Under the pieces are notes generated by a model, which saw only the letters and a list, made by a program, of their open reading frames with translations, had not been told where the DNA came from and made no database searches. The position numbers were made by a program, and so were the translations under genes. A stretch of 38,367 nt of DNA from a bacterium UBP15_UBA6099 (GTDB lineage Bacteria; UBP15; UBA6099). This document shows, one piece after another, positions 7,025 through 15,050 of the stretch; the stretch's first letter is position 1; each line of letters begins with the position of its first letter. Where the stretch lies: NCBI GenBank assembly GCA_002435745.1, contig DIWT01000058.1, forward strand, positions 1 to 38,367, given 5' to 3'.

Positions 7025-8104
7025 ATGGCGAGCGAGGAAAAAACAGAGACTGCAACGCCGAGGCGAAGGCAGGAGGCCCGGAAAAAGGGCCAAGTGGCAA
7101 GGAGTCAGGAAGTAGGCTCCGCGGCCATTCTCGTGGCGGGAGCATGCATGCTCGCCCTATACGGGCGCAATATGTACGGATATATGAAGCGGTATATGGA
7201 ATGGTCGCTTTCCCCTGAAGTTTTCGTGCGCTTTTCGGACCTGAACGAAAGCAACATAGGTTTCCTTTTGTCGAACATGGTGATTTTCAGCATCAAGATT
7301 ATGGCTCCGTTCGCGGCGGCGCTCGTGGCGGTGGCCTTGATTAACGGTTTTATGCAGGTCGGCTTTCATATGTCATTGGAATCGATTAAGCCGAAGTTCA
7401 GCAAACTGAACCCGATTAACGGATTCAAAAGGCTGTTTTCGATGCGTTCGATCACCGAGCTGTTAAAGAGCATATTCAAAATCGCGATTGTCGGGTATGT
7501 GGGATTTGCCTCGATAAAGGCGGCGATACCGAAATTTCTTCTCATGACGGACATGGGCATAGAGCACGCGTTCATATTGATGTGCGTGACGATGCTGACG
7601 ATGGCGCTCAAAATCGGGCTTGTCCTGATAGTTCTCGCTTTCCTCGACATGATATATCAGAAGTACGACTTCGAGAAAAGCATAAAAATGACGAAACAGG
7701 AAGTAAAAGACGAATACAAACAGCGGGAAGGCGACCCGCTTGTTCGGCGGAGGATAAGGGAGAAGCAGAGAGAGATCGCCATGAGAAGGATGATGGCGGC
7801 GGTTCCGAACGCCGATGTGGTGATAACCAACCCGGTGGAACTGGCGATCGCGCTCGAATACGCCGCAGAAGAGATGCACGCGCCGAAAGTGACGGCGAAG
7901 GGCGGGGGAGTAGTGGCGGAAAAGATCAAGCAGGTCGCGAAGGAAAACAATGTTCCGATAATCGAGGACAAGCCGCTGGCGCAGTCGCTTTTCAAGCTTA
8001 CCGACGTCGGCGATTACGTGCCGCCGCAACTGTTCAAAGCCGTGGCGGAGATACTAGCGTACGTTTACAGAGTCAGCAAAAAGAAGCACAGGTTCGGAAT
8101 TTAG
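7025..8104 (+). CDS. flhB: Flagellar export switch protein FlhB with non-canonical NPVE cleavage motif
   Basis: FlhB controls the change of export specificity from rod/hook to filament proteins. The 359-residue protein has the Lys/Arg-rich start (TATPRRRQEARKKGQVARS), four membrane segments within about residues 30-215, and the cytoplasmic domain with VVITNPVELAIALEY, then KGGGVVAEKIKQVA, PIIEDKPLAQSLF and VGDYVPPQLFKAVAEILAYVY. Autocleavage normally occurs between Asn and Pro of N-P-T-H; here the motif is N269-P-V-E, keeping Asn and Pro but changing Thr and His. Cleavage may still occur, but rate and control may differ. AGGAG at 7015-7019 sets the start. It is followed by a 174-base gap with a weak terminator and a promoter before flhA. 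Confidence 0.95.
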   Translation: MASEEKTETATPRRRQEARKKGQVARSQEVGSAAILVAGACMLALYGRNMYGYMKRYMEWSLSPEVFVRFSDLNESNIGFLLSNMVIFSIKIMAPFAAALVAVALINGFMQVGFHMSLESIKPKFSKLNPINGFKRLFSMRSITELLKSIFKIAIVGYVGFASIKAAIPKFLLMTDMGIEHAFILMCVTMLTMALKIGLVLIVLAFLDMIYQKYDFEKSIKMTKQEVKDEYKQREGDPLVRRRIREKQREIAMRRMMAAVPNADVVITNPVELAIALEYAAEEMHAPKVTAKGGGVVAEKIKQVAKENNVPIIEDKPLAQSLFKLTDVGDYVPPQLFKAVAEILAYVYRVSKKKHRFGI

Positions 8105-8170
8105 CCCGGGTAGCGCGGCGCGAGGACGGCATTTAGAGCGGGTGAAGGGCTTTTTAGGCGCGGGGAAGCT

Positions 8171-8197
8171 GCCCGGAGCGTCGGGCCAAATATTTTT
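8171..8197 (+). terminator. Weak candidate terminator after flhB
   Basis: GCCCG at 8171-8175 pairs with CGGGC at 8182-8186 around six bases, followed by an AT-rich run ending in five T residues at 8193-8197. The stem is only five base pairs, so termination would be partial. It lies just ahead of the flhA promoter candidate. Confidence 0.35.
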
Positions 8198-8203
8198 CGA
8201 CTA

Positions 8204-8233
8204 TTGTAAATCCCCCATTGATGCTAATATAAT
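8204..8233 (+). promoter_or_regulatory. Candidate housekeeping promoter for flhA-flhF-flhG
   Basis: TTGTAA at 8204-8209 and a perfect TATAAT at 8228-8233 are separated by 18 bases. This gives a leader of about 40 bases before the flhA ATG at 8279. It suggests that flhA onward forms a second transcription unit. Confidence 0.6.
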
Positions 8234-8278
8234 TCTCAATTACTGAATAATAATATATTGACAGGAAAGACAAGATAA

Positions 8279-10462
8279 ATGGACATAGCGCAAATACAGA
8301 CAAAGGCCGTCCAGTTCTTGGCGAACATGGCGAAATCGCCTGAACTGGCCCTGCCGGTCATGATAATCGTCATTATTACGATGTTCGTCATACCCGTGCC
8401 CGCCGCCCTGATCAACATGCTGGTGGCGATCAGCCTAACGGTAGCGATACTGACGATACTTGTGACGATGCACGCCAATGAGCCGCTGCAATTCAGCTCG
8501 TTTCCGTCGGTCATCCTGTTTTCTACGGTGTTCCGGCTCGCGCTGAACATAACGACGACAAGAGCTATTCTGCTGAACGCCCATCAGGATGAAGAGGCTG
8601 CCGGGGCGATAATAACGACCTTCGGGACGTTCGTTACCGGGAACAACTATGTGGTGGGCATCATAATCTTTCTCATCATAGTGATAGTGAACTTCATGGT
8701 TATCACGCACGGCGCGCAGAGGATAGGCGAAGTCGCGGCTAGGTTCACTCTTGACGCGATGCCCGGCAAGCAGATGAGCATCGACGCCGACTTGAACAAC
8801 GGATTGATAACCGACCAGCAGGCGAGAGATCGGCGCAAAACCATAGAAAGGGAAGCGGATTATTTCGGGGCTATGGACGGAGCCAGCCGCTTCGTTCAGC
8901 GGGAAGCTCTAGCCGGGTTGATAATAGTCGCGATAAACATCATCGGCGGATTCATACTCGGCGTTGCGATATACAAGATGAATTGGTTGGAAGCCGTGCA
9001 GAGGTACACCGTGCTGACCATAGGCGACGGGCTTGCGGCTGCGATACCGTCGCTTCTCATATCCACCGCCACCGGCGTGATGGTGACCAATGCGGCGTCC
9101 GGAGCGAATCTCAGCACTGAAATATTCAATCAGATGTTGGGGCAGAAGCGGGTGCTGTCTATCGCAGCCGGAGTGATGGGCGCATTCACGGTATTCTCGC
9201 TTTTTTCCGGCTCATTCGGCTTGGTGTTTTCGCTTCTCATCATCACGCTCATACTCGGCGGGTTCGCGCTGGCGTTCGACAAGCTGGGGCTGGGGCAGAA
9301 AGAATCCGCGGCGGGCAGACCGGCGGCGGCAAGCGGCAGGCCGGGATCGGGGATGTCGGGAGGCCCGGCTCCGTCCGCCGGAACGCAACAGGGCCATCCG
9401 CCCTCCGCGCCCTATGCTTCTCCCGAAGCTGTTTCCGCTCTTCTATATGTCGACCCGATGGAGCTTGAGATAGGGTATGGATTGATACCTCTGGTGGACC
9501 CGGATCAAAAGGGAGACCTTCTCGACCGGGTCACAATGATAAGGCGGCAGACAGCGCTTGAGATGGGCATAATCGTCCCGCCGATAAGAATACGAGACAA
9601 TATCCAACTGAGACCGAACGACTATTCGATAAAAATCAAAGGAGTCGAGGTCGCCGGCGGCTCTCTGATGGTGGATCATTTTCTGGCGATGAACCCCGGC
9701 GGAGCCACTCAGGAAATCGAAGGCGTAAACACGACGGAGCCGGCATTCGGCTTGCCCGCAAAATGGATACGAGAGGGCGGCAAGGAACAGGCCGAACTTC
9801 TCGGATACACAGTGGTAGACCCCGCGTCTGTGGTCGCCACGCACCTGACGGAAGTAATCAAAAGCCACGCTTATGAGCTTCTCGGCAGGCAAGAGACTCA
9901 GGAACTTGTCAACATCGTCAAGGAAAAGCATTCCGTCGTTGTCGAGGAGCTTATACCGAACAAGATGGAGCTTGGGGACATCCAGAAAGTGCTGCAAAAC
10001 CTTCTGAGAGAAAGAGTTTCGATAAGAAATTTGGCGCTGATACTCGAAGCGCTGGCCGACTACGGGACATTGAGCAAGGATGTGAACGTGCTGACGGAGT
10101 ACGTGCGCGCGGCGTTGGCGCGCCAGATTTGCAAACAGCATCAGATGAACGACGGCACTCTGCCGGTTATAACCATAGACCCGAAGCTTGAGGACTTGGT
10201 CCTTCAGTCGGTGCACGACGCGGGGACGATGTCATATCCCGTGCTGCCGCCGGAAGTGATAGACAAGCTGACGGAGAACATGAGCAAGATGGTGGAGAAG
10301 ACGGTGCAGTTGAACTACCAGCCGATAATCATGTGTTCGCCGAGGGTGAGGATGTATGTGAGGCGGCTGATAGAAAGGTTGTTCCCGTCGTTGACGGTGC
10401 TGTCGCACAGCGAGATATCGTCCGATTGCAAAGTAAGGTCGCTCGGAATGGTGGGCGTGTAA
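8279..10462 (+). CDS. flhA: Flagellar export apparatus protein FlhA
   Basis: FlhA forms the nonameric export platform: eight membrane helices in the first half (about residues 15-320) and a cytoplasmic ring domain that receives substrates and chaperones. Visible signatures are FPSVILFSTVFRLALNITTT, VITHGAQRIGEVAARFTLDA, MPGKQMSIDADLNNGLI, and the C-terminal EPAFGLPAKWI and SHAYELLGRQETQELV. The linker between the two halves (about residues 342-383) is enriched in Gly, Pro, Ala and Ser and longer than usual, which accounts for the 727 residues against the usual 680-700. AGGAAAG at 8263-8269 supports the ATG at 8279. flhF follows directly. Confidence 0.97.
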   Translation: MDIAQIQTKAVQFLANMAKSPELALPVMIIVIITMFVIPVPAALINMLVAISLTVAILTILVTMHANEPLQFSSFPSVILFSTVFRLALNITTTRAILLNAHQDEEAAGAIITTFGTFVTGNNYVVGIIIFLIIVIVNFMVITHGAQRIGEVAARFTLDAMPGKQMSIDADLNNGLITDQQARDRRKTIEREADYFGAMDGASRFVQREALAGLIIVAINIIGGFILGVAIYKMNWLEAVQRYTVLTIGDGLAAAIPSLLISTATGVMVTNAASGANLSTEIFNQMLGQKRVLSIAAGVMGAFTVFSLFSGSFGLVFSLLIITLILGGFALAFDKLGLGQKESAAGRPAAASGRPGSGMSGGPAPSAGTQQGHPPSAPYASPEAVSALLYVDPMELEIGYGLIPLVDPDQKGDLLDRVTMIRRQTALEMGIIVPPIRIRDNIQLRPNDYSIKIKGVEVAGGSLMVDHFLAMNPGGATQEIEGVNTTEPAFGLPAKWIREGGKEQAELLGYTVVDPASVVATHLTEVIKSHAYELLGRQETQELVNIVKEKHSVVVEELIPNKMELGDIQKVLQNLLRERVSIRNLALILEALADYGTLSKDVNVLTEYVRAALARQICKQHQMNDGTLPVITIDPKLEDLVLQSVHDAGTMSYPVLPPEVIDKLTENMSKMVEKTVQLNYQPIIMCSPRVRMYVRRLIERLFPSLTVLSHSEISSDCKVRSLGMVGV

Positions 10463-10496
10463 GGCAGGCCTGACGGAGCGGTTGAGGAAGACGCGA

Positions 10497-11705
10497 ATGG
10501 CGATGAAGGTAAAAAGATACGAAGCTCCGACGCTGCAGGAAGCGCTGCAGCGCGTCAAGCGCGACCTCGGCTCCGAAGCCGTGATTTTACAGACCCGGAA
10601 GTTTAACCGGGGAGGAGTGTTCGGGCTGCTGGGCAAATCGATGGTGGAAGTGCTGGCGGCGACGGACATGGAATCGGCGGGCGCGTCAGCGGAGAGGCGC
10701 GAACAGCCTCGCGCGGCCGCTAGACCGGCGCAATCTCCCGCTCCCAGAAAACCCGCCCAGACTCAGCAATCCGCTTCGCCCAAAGCCGAAGAAGAGATGC
10801 GCTCGGAGTTGCGGGAAGTCAAAAATGCGCTCCAGACTCTGCTGCACAAGTCGAGAGCCGAAGAGCAGGAGACGGTCAACCCGTATCCGCCGATATTCGG
10901 CTCTCTGTATCTTCAACTCATAGAGAACGACGTCAGCGACGCGCTGGCTCAAGACATAATCCGGGCGATGGACGACTCGCTGGCGGAAGAAGACAAGGAT
11001 GACGAAGAAGCTGCGCGGGCGGCGCTGGAGCGCCAACTGCGGCGGCTTCTCAAGGTTTCAGGCGCGATAACGCTGTCAGGCAGAGAACCGAAAACAGTGG
11101 CTCTCGTAGGGCCGACGGGCGTGGGAAAAACGACGACTATCGCGAAAATCGCCACGGTGTTCGCGCTTCAAAAAAAGAAAAGCGTCGGGATAATCACCGC
11201 CGACACGTACAGGATAGCCGCGGTCGAACAGATAAAAGTCTACAGCGAGATACTAGACGTTCCCGTCAAAGTGGTGTACACGGCGGAGGACATGAAAAGA
11301 GCGGTGGACTCGTTTGCGGATCGCGACCTGATACTGATAGACACGGCGGGAAGAAGCCACTGGGACGCTCCCCGGATATCCGAGATAAGGGACTTGCTGG
11401 CGGTGTGCTATCCGTTGGAGATACACCTGACGCTCAGCGCGCACATAAGATATAAAGACATGCTGGACATCTCCGACAAGTTCAGGCCGCTGGCGTACAA
11501 CCATCTGATATTCACGAAGCTTGACGAGACATCGACATACGGCAACCTGATAAACCTGATAGCGAGCCGGAACGTGGGCGTGTCGTATCTGTGTTTCGGG
11601 CAGAACGTGCCCGGAGAGATAGAGGCGGCGTCGCCCGGCGCGCTGTTGAACCTTGTGATGGGCAAGCCGCTCAAACAGGCAGTCAACACCGGGAGAGAGC
11701 GCTGA
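10497..11705 (+). CDS. flhF: Flagellar biosynthesis GTPase FlhF
   Basis: FlhF is an SRP-type GTPase that sets the site and, with FlhG, the number of flagella. The 402-residue protein begins MAMKVKRYEAPTLQEALQRV, has a variable Ala/Pro-rich stretch, then the N and G domains. The P-loop is GPTGVGKTTTIAKIA; ITADTYRIAAVEQ, IDTAGRS and TKLDET follow in SRP GTPase order. The ATG at 10497 is preferred because GAGGAA lies at 10484-10489; a second ATG at 10503 is possible, and the upstream TTG at 10482 overlaps the ribosome-binding site. Its TGA overlaps the flhG ATG by one base (TGATG). Confidence 0.95.
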   Translation: MAMKVKRYEAPTLQEALQRVKRDLGSEAVILQTRKFNRGGVFGLLGKSMVEVLAATDMESAGASAERREQPRAAARPAQSPAPRKPAQTQQSASPKAEEEMRSELREVKNALQTLLHKSRAEEQETVNPYPPIFGSLYLQLIENDVSDALAQDIIRAMDDSLAEEDKDDEEAARAALERQLRRLLKVSGAITLSGREPKTVALVGPTGVGKTTTIAKIATVFALQKKKSVGIITADTYRIAAVEQIKVYSEILDVPVKVVYTAEDMKRAVDSFADRDLILIDTAGRSHWDAPRISEIRDLLAVCYPLEIHLTLSAHIRYKDMLDISDKFRPLAYNHLIFTKLDETSTYGNLINLIASRNVGVSYLCFGQNVPGEIEAASPGALLNLVMGKPLKQAVNTGRER

Positions 11706-12589
11706 TGGCGGATCAGGCGCAGCCGTTGCGCGAGATAAAAGACACTGTCGAGGAGAAATTACCGGCGCCGGCGGGCGGCGGCAACAAAATAATAGCGGTG
11801 ACGAGCGGCAAGGGCGGAGTCGGAAAAAGCAACATCGCCATCAACCTCGGAATAGCGCTCACACGGTTCGGCCACAGGGTGCTGGTGGTGGACGCCGACA
11901 TGGGCCTCGCCAACATAGACCTGTTGCTGGGAATAGCGCCGAAACACAACTTGTCGCACGTTATCTCCGGAGCCAAGACGCTGGAGGAGATAATAATCAC
12001 CGGGCCATCGGGAGTGAGAGTCGCCCCGGCAAGCTCGCACGGAAGAATGGCCGACGGCGTGGACTTCGACAAGCGAAACGCCGTGATCAAGGCGATAAGA
12101 AACAGCGCGGAGAAAGCTGACACGGCGCTGATCGACACCGGAGGAGGTCTGGCGGACGGGATAGTGGAGTTTCTGCTGCTGGCCGACGAGATACTGCTGG
12201 TGACCACACCGGAGCCGACCTCGATGATGGATTCGTACGGAGCTTTGAGAATCTTGGCGAGGGAGAGGGAAGAGACCACGGTGAAGCTTCTGGTGAACAT
12301 GGCTCAGGATCAGGCGGACGCTCAGCATGTTTCCGAGACGATGAAGCTGATAACCCGCCAGTTTTTCAACTTGAAGATCGAGGACTTAGGCTGGGTGGGA
12401 TACGACCCGAACGTGACTAAGGCGGTGCGCCGCCAGCAGCCGTTCACCCTTCTGTACCCTTCGACGAGAGCGTCGAGGGACATAAACAGGATAGCGATGA
12501 AGATGGCAGGATACGAAGTGGATTTTGTGACGGAGCGCGGGCTGGCCGGGCAGTTGAAACGGCTGGCGTCTCGGTTCAGAAAAGGTTGA
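11705..12589 (+). CDS. flhG: Flagellar number regulator FlhG (MinD-like ATPase)
   Basis: FlhG (FleN, YlxH) is a MinD/ParA-type ATPase that stimulates FlhF GTPase activity and limits flagellar number. The 294-residue protein has the deviant Walker A VTSGKGGVGKSNIAINLG, then VVDADMGLANIDLLLGI, and TPEPTSMMDSYGALRIL in place of the usual T-T-P-E-P-T-A. A C-terminal amphipathic region may bind membrane. The start is the ATG at 11705, overlapping the flhF stop, with GGGAGAG at 11691-11697. Longer in-frame extension upstream lies entirely within flhF and is not used. Confidence 0.94.
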   Translation: MADQAQPLREIKDTVEEKLPAPAGGGNKIIAVTSGKGGVGKSNIAINLGIALTRFGHRVLVVDADMGLANIDLLLGIAPKHNLSHVISGAKTLEEIIITGPSGVRVAPASSHGRMADGVDFDKRNAVIKAIRNSAEKADTALIDTGGGLADGIVEFLLLADEILLVTTPEPTSMMDSYGALRILAREREETTVKLLVNMAQDQADAQHVSETMKLITRQFFNLKIEDLGWVGYDPNVTKAVRRQQPFTLLYPSTRASRDINRIAMKMAGYEVDFVTERGLAGQLKRLASRFRKG

Positions 12590-12597
12590 CAATAAAC

Positions 12598-12619
12598 CCG
12601 TCCCTAAGAGAGCGGACGG
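12598..12619 (+). other. Intercistronic hairpin after flhG
   Basis: CCGTCC at 12598-12603 pairs with GGACGG at 12614-12619 around a ten-base loop. It has no U-run. It is placed 12 bases before the GGAGG site of the next gene. Confidence 0.4.
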
Positions 12620-12643
12620 CGCTGCGACTTGGAGGCTCTGAAA

Positions 12644-12940
12644 GTGAAGATCGTTTATGAAAACGTGATATCCTCGATAAAGTGGCTCACTGGAACGCTC
12701 GCGTTCCTGTTTTTCATGATAATCGGTCTGATAGCCGACGTCGAGTTGACCCGGCTTCTAATCGCCGGAATCGCCGTGTATATACTTTTCACCGTGCTGG
12801 GAGTGGCGACGGCGCGCATACTCGGCAGAATTCACGAAGAGAACCAACTGGAGCCGAGAGTAGAAAAAGAAGACCACGAAAAAGAAATCGGCAGGCATCT
12901 CGACTGGAGTCAGGGCGCGGAAATGCCCATGCCGGAGTGA
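12644..12940 (+). CDS. Small two-helix membrane protein in the flagellar operon
   Basis: I do not recognise this 98-residue protein. It has two hydrophobic helices, at about residues 16-32 (TGTLAFLFFMIIGLIAD) and 38-58 (RLLIAGIAVYILFTVLGVAT), and a charged, Glu/Lys/His-rich cytoplasmic-type tail (about 60-98). The GTG at 12644 is chosen because GGAGG lies at 12631-12635; a TTG at 12629 would put that ribosome-binding site inside the gene. Its place between flhG and the tail-anchored protein, in front of fliA, suggests a motility-linked or membrane-recruiting role, but nothing in the sequence shows a specific activity. Confidence 0.7.
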   Translation: MKIVYENVISSIKWLTGTLAFLFFMIIGLIADVELTRLLIAGIAVYILFTVLGVATARILGRIHEENQLEPRVEKEDHEKEIGRHLDWSQGAEMPMPE

Positions 12941-12945
12941 GAACA

Positions 12946-12962
12946 CCTCCGACGCGCGGAGG
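12946..12962 (+). promoter_or_regulatory. Hairpin masking a GGAGG ribosome-binding sequence
   Basis: CCTCCG at 12946-12951 pairs with CGGAGG at 12957-12962 around a five-base loop, so the GGAGG at 12958-12962 is inside the stem. Downstream lies a five-codon reading frame (12971-12988) that stops two bases before the ATG at 12990. A translating ribosome on the upstream gene could open or close this structure. Confidence 0.4.
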
Positions 12963-12989
12963 AAAAACAAATGAAGGGAAACGCCTGAA

Positions 12990-14105
12990 ATGGACGCGAA
13001 CGTAAAGGTGTTGATGGACGCCACGGGATGCACCGAGACCGAGGCTCAAAACGTGCTGATAGAGGCCGGCGGAAACGTGACGGCGGCGCTTAAGCTTCTG
13101 GACGCTGTGTCCAAGGAGATAATGGCGTTTCAAGTAAAGTTCAAATCGTCCGGCAAAGAAAGCGGAACCGGATTCTTGGCCGCGATGTTCGACACGAAGT
13201 CCGACAGCGTGATTTACTCGGACATGGCGTATCCGCTCGCGGCTGAAAAAGAAAAGTCTTTAGATGTCAACATGCCTCCCACAGTGTTCGCGTCGAGCCT
13301 CAAAACGGTCCGCTCCGGGCTTAGCGACCGGCACGCGGCTTCCAGCTCCAGCAATGCGGCTCAAATAAAATCAAGATTCTCTTCAAACTTCATACAGACG
13401 GTGGTCGGGCTTCACAGCCGGGGGCAGAGCGCCGAAGCCTCTCAGAAGTTCGCAAAAATAATTTCAGACGTTCTTGGCGAAGCGGTGACCGCGACGTACG
13501 CCGCGAGAGCGCACTCGCTTAACTCTCTGGCTTCAGTTATCGGAGGCGCAAAGAGCGCCGCGATGACTCCCCAACAGCAGGCCGCCCAGCTTTTCGGCAG
13601 CGCCGAAGCCGCGTCTGCGAACATCGATCTGGGAGACCTCCCCAGCGCCTCGCCTCAGGAGCCTTTGCCTCGCATCGTGCTCATCTCCGAGCCTGAGATA
13701 GCTCCCTTCGACGGGAAACCCGCCCGCGCTCTCTGCGAGGGCGATCAGGTCATTGTCAAAATCAAGGATGGACGAGAGTCCGCCGTTTATTTCTCCGAAC
13801 TTTTGGGCGGAACAATCAACGGAGAACTGATTCCGCTCTGCGTTCCGGTTGTTAAGACCAACATCATGTCCGACACATTTGTCGAGACGTTCGTGGAATT
13901 CGGTCCCGGAATATACGGCCAATTCTTCGTTCCTCCCGAAGTGAAGATAAAGACTAAGGACGGCGACGTCGAGATATACGACCCGTTCCAGAATGAAGAA
14001 TCCGTGTTTTCCGAAAGAAAATTCGGCAGACAGATTATGTTCGGCCTGTGTTTCCTGTTCGTGTCGATAGTGGCGTTGATAGCGACGTTTCTCGCGGTGA
14101 GCTGA
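12990..14105 (+). CDS. UBA/TS-N-like, tail-anchored protein of unknown function
   Basis: A 371-residue protein I cannot assign to a named flagellar family. Residues about 4-42 (VKVLMDATGCTETEAQNVLI, followed by EAGGNVTAALKLLD) strongly resemble the three-helix UBA-like domain found at the N-terminus of elongation factor Ts. The middle (about 45-230) is Ala/Ser-rich and low in complexity. About 235-340 looks like a compact beta-rich domain (RIVLISEPEIAPFDGKPAR, VIVKIKDGRESAVYF, IYGQFFVPPEVKIKTKDGD). The last 23 residues (FGLCFLFVSIVALIATFLAV) form a membrane helix at the very C-terminus, so it is probably tail-anchored with its bulk in the cytoplasm. It lies between flhG and fliA. Function unknown. 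Confidence 0.7.
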   Translation: MDANVKVLMDATGCTETEAQNVLIEAGGNVTAALKLLDAVSKEIMAFQVKFKSSGKESGTGFLAAMFDTKSDSVIYSDMAYPLAAEKEKSLDVNMPPTVFASSLKTVRSGLSDRHAASSSSNAAQIKSRFSSNFIQTVVGLHSRGQSAEASQKFAKIISDVLGEAVTATYAARAHSLNSLASVIGGAKSAAMTPQQQAAQLFGSAEAASANIDLGDLPSASPQEPLPRIVLISEPEIAPFDGKPARALCEGDQVIVKIKDGRESAVYFSELLGGTINGELIPLCVPVVKTNIMSDTFVETFVEFGPGIYGQFFVPPEVKIKTKDGDVEIYDPFQNEESVFSERKFGRQIMFGLCFLFVSIVALIATFLAVS

Positions 14106-14138
14106 CGGAATTCGATCTTTAAGCTGGAAGAGAAATAT

Positions 14139-14930
14139 ATGGCGATGGCAAAACAACAGCGTCCGGCGGAAGAAGACTGGAGGCTGTTCAAGGAATGCGG
14201 AAACGAAGACGCGCGGGGCAGGCTCGCGGAAAGATATTTGCCGCTCGTGCGCTATGTCATAGACCGCATAGCATACAAGCTTCCCGCCTTCATTGAGCGG
14301 GACGACCTTATAAGCGAAGGCATTCTGGGATTGATAGACGCTCTCGACAAGTTCGACATGTCGAGGCTAAACAAGTTCGAGACGTACGCGATAGTCAGAA
14401 TAAGGGGAGCGGTGCTCGATTCGTTAAGGCAGATGGACTGGGTTCCCCGGACATTGAGACAGAAGAGCAGGGACATTGAAACGGCGTTCAATGAGGTGGA
14501 AAGGGAACTGGGGCGTCCGGCGACGGACGAGGAAGTGTCCCAAAAACTGGGCATTTCCACCGATGAGTTGAACGAGACGCTCGGAGACATCGCCGGATCG
14601 GTGGTTTTCTCGTTCGAAGAGCTGCTTCAGATGTCCGACGACGACAAGCCGCTGCCGTTCATCGCGAGGGTAAAGAACGAAACAGCCGCCGACCCGTCGG
14701 ACACCACCGTCAAAAAGGAAGTCAAAAAGATACTGACGAAGGCTGTCGAGAAGCTGCCGGAGAACGAAAAGATGGTGGTCGGGCTGTATTACGTGGAAAG
14801 CATGACTCTCAAACAGATAGGCGAGGCGATGGGAGTCACCGAGTCGCGGGTTTGCCAGATTCACACCAAGGCGATGCTCAGGATGAAGAGCGCGCTTATG
14901 GAGAGAGACCAAGAAATATTTTATGATTGA
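14139..14930 (+). CDS. fliA: Flagellar RNA polymerase sigma factor FliA (sigma-28)
   Basis: A 263-residue sigma factor of the FliA/WhiG group, which directs late flagellar gene transcription. Region 2 shows LAERYLPLVRYVIDRIAYKL, then DDLISEGILGLIDALDKFD and FETYAIVRIRGAVLDSLRQ; WVPRTLRQKSRDIETAFNEV opens region 3; region 4 has LPENEKMVVGLYYVESMTLK and the helix-turn-helix IGEAMGVTESRVCQIHTKAM. It follows the tail-anchored gene by 33 bases. GGAAGAG about six bases upstream supports the ATG; a second ATG six bases later is possible. An anti-sigma factor FlgM is not in the window. Confidence 0.95.
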   Translation: MAMAKQQRPAEEDWRLFKECGNEDARGRLAERYLPLVRYVIDRIAYKLPAFIERDDLISEGILGLIDALDKFDMSRLNKFETYAIVRIRGAVLDSLRQMDWVPRTLRQKSRDIETAFNEVERELGRPATDEEVSQKLGISTDELNETLGDIAGSVVFSFEELLQMSDDDKPLPFIARVKNETAADPSDTTVKKEVKKILTKAVEKLPENEKMVVGLYYVESMTLKQIGEAMGVTESRVCQIHTKAMLRMKSALMERDQEIFYD

Positions 14931-15050
14931 AGAGGGAGCCATAGACGTTTCTTAATAATTTTGAATTAACATTAATAAATAAAGGTTGTTGTGGTAAAAT
15001 ATCCGCGATAGCGTCAGACATCGCAAACTGAAAAAGAGAGCGAACCGAAA

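Noticed and set aside
9443..10216. A 257-codon open frame on the minus strand
   Set aside because: It is the complement of the conserved cytoplasmic domain of flhA and has no features of its own.
11591..11704. Longer N-terminus for flhG
   Set aside because: The extension is inside flhF in another frame and the MinD-like family begins near the ATG at 11705, which overlaps the flhF stop.
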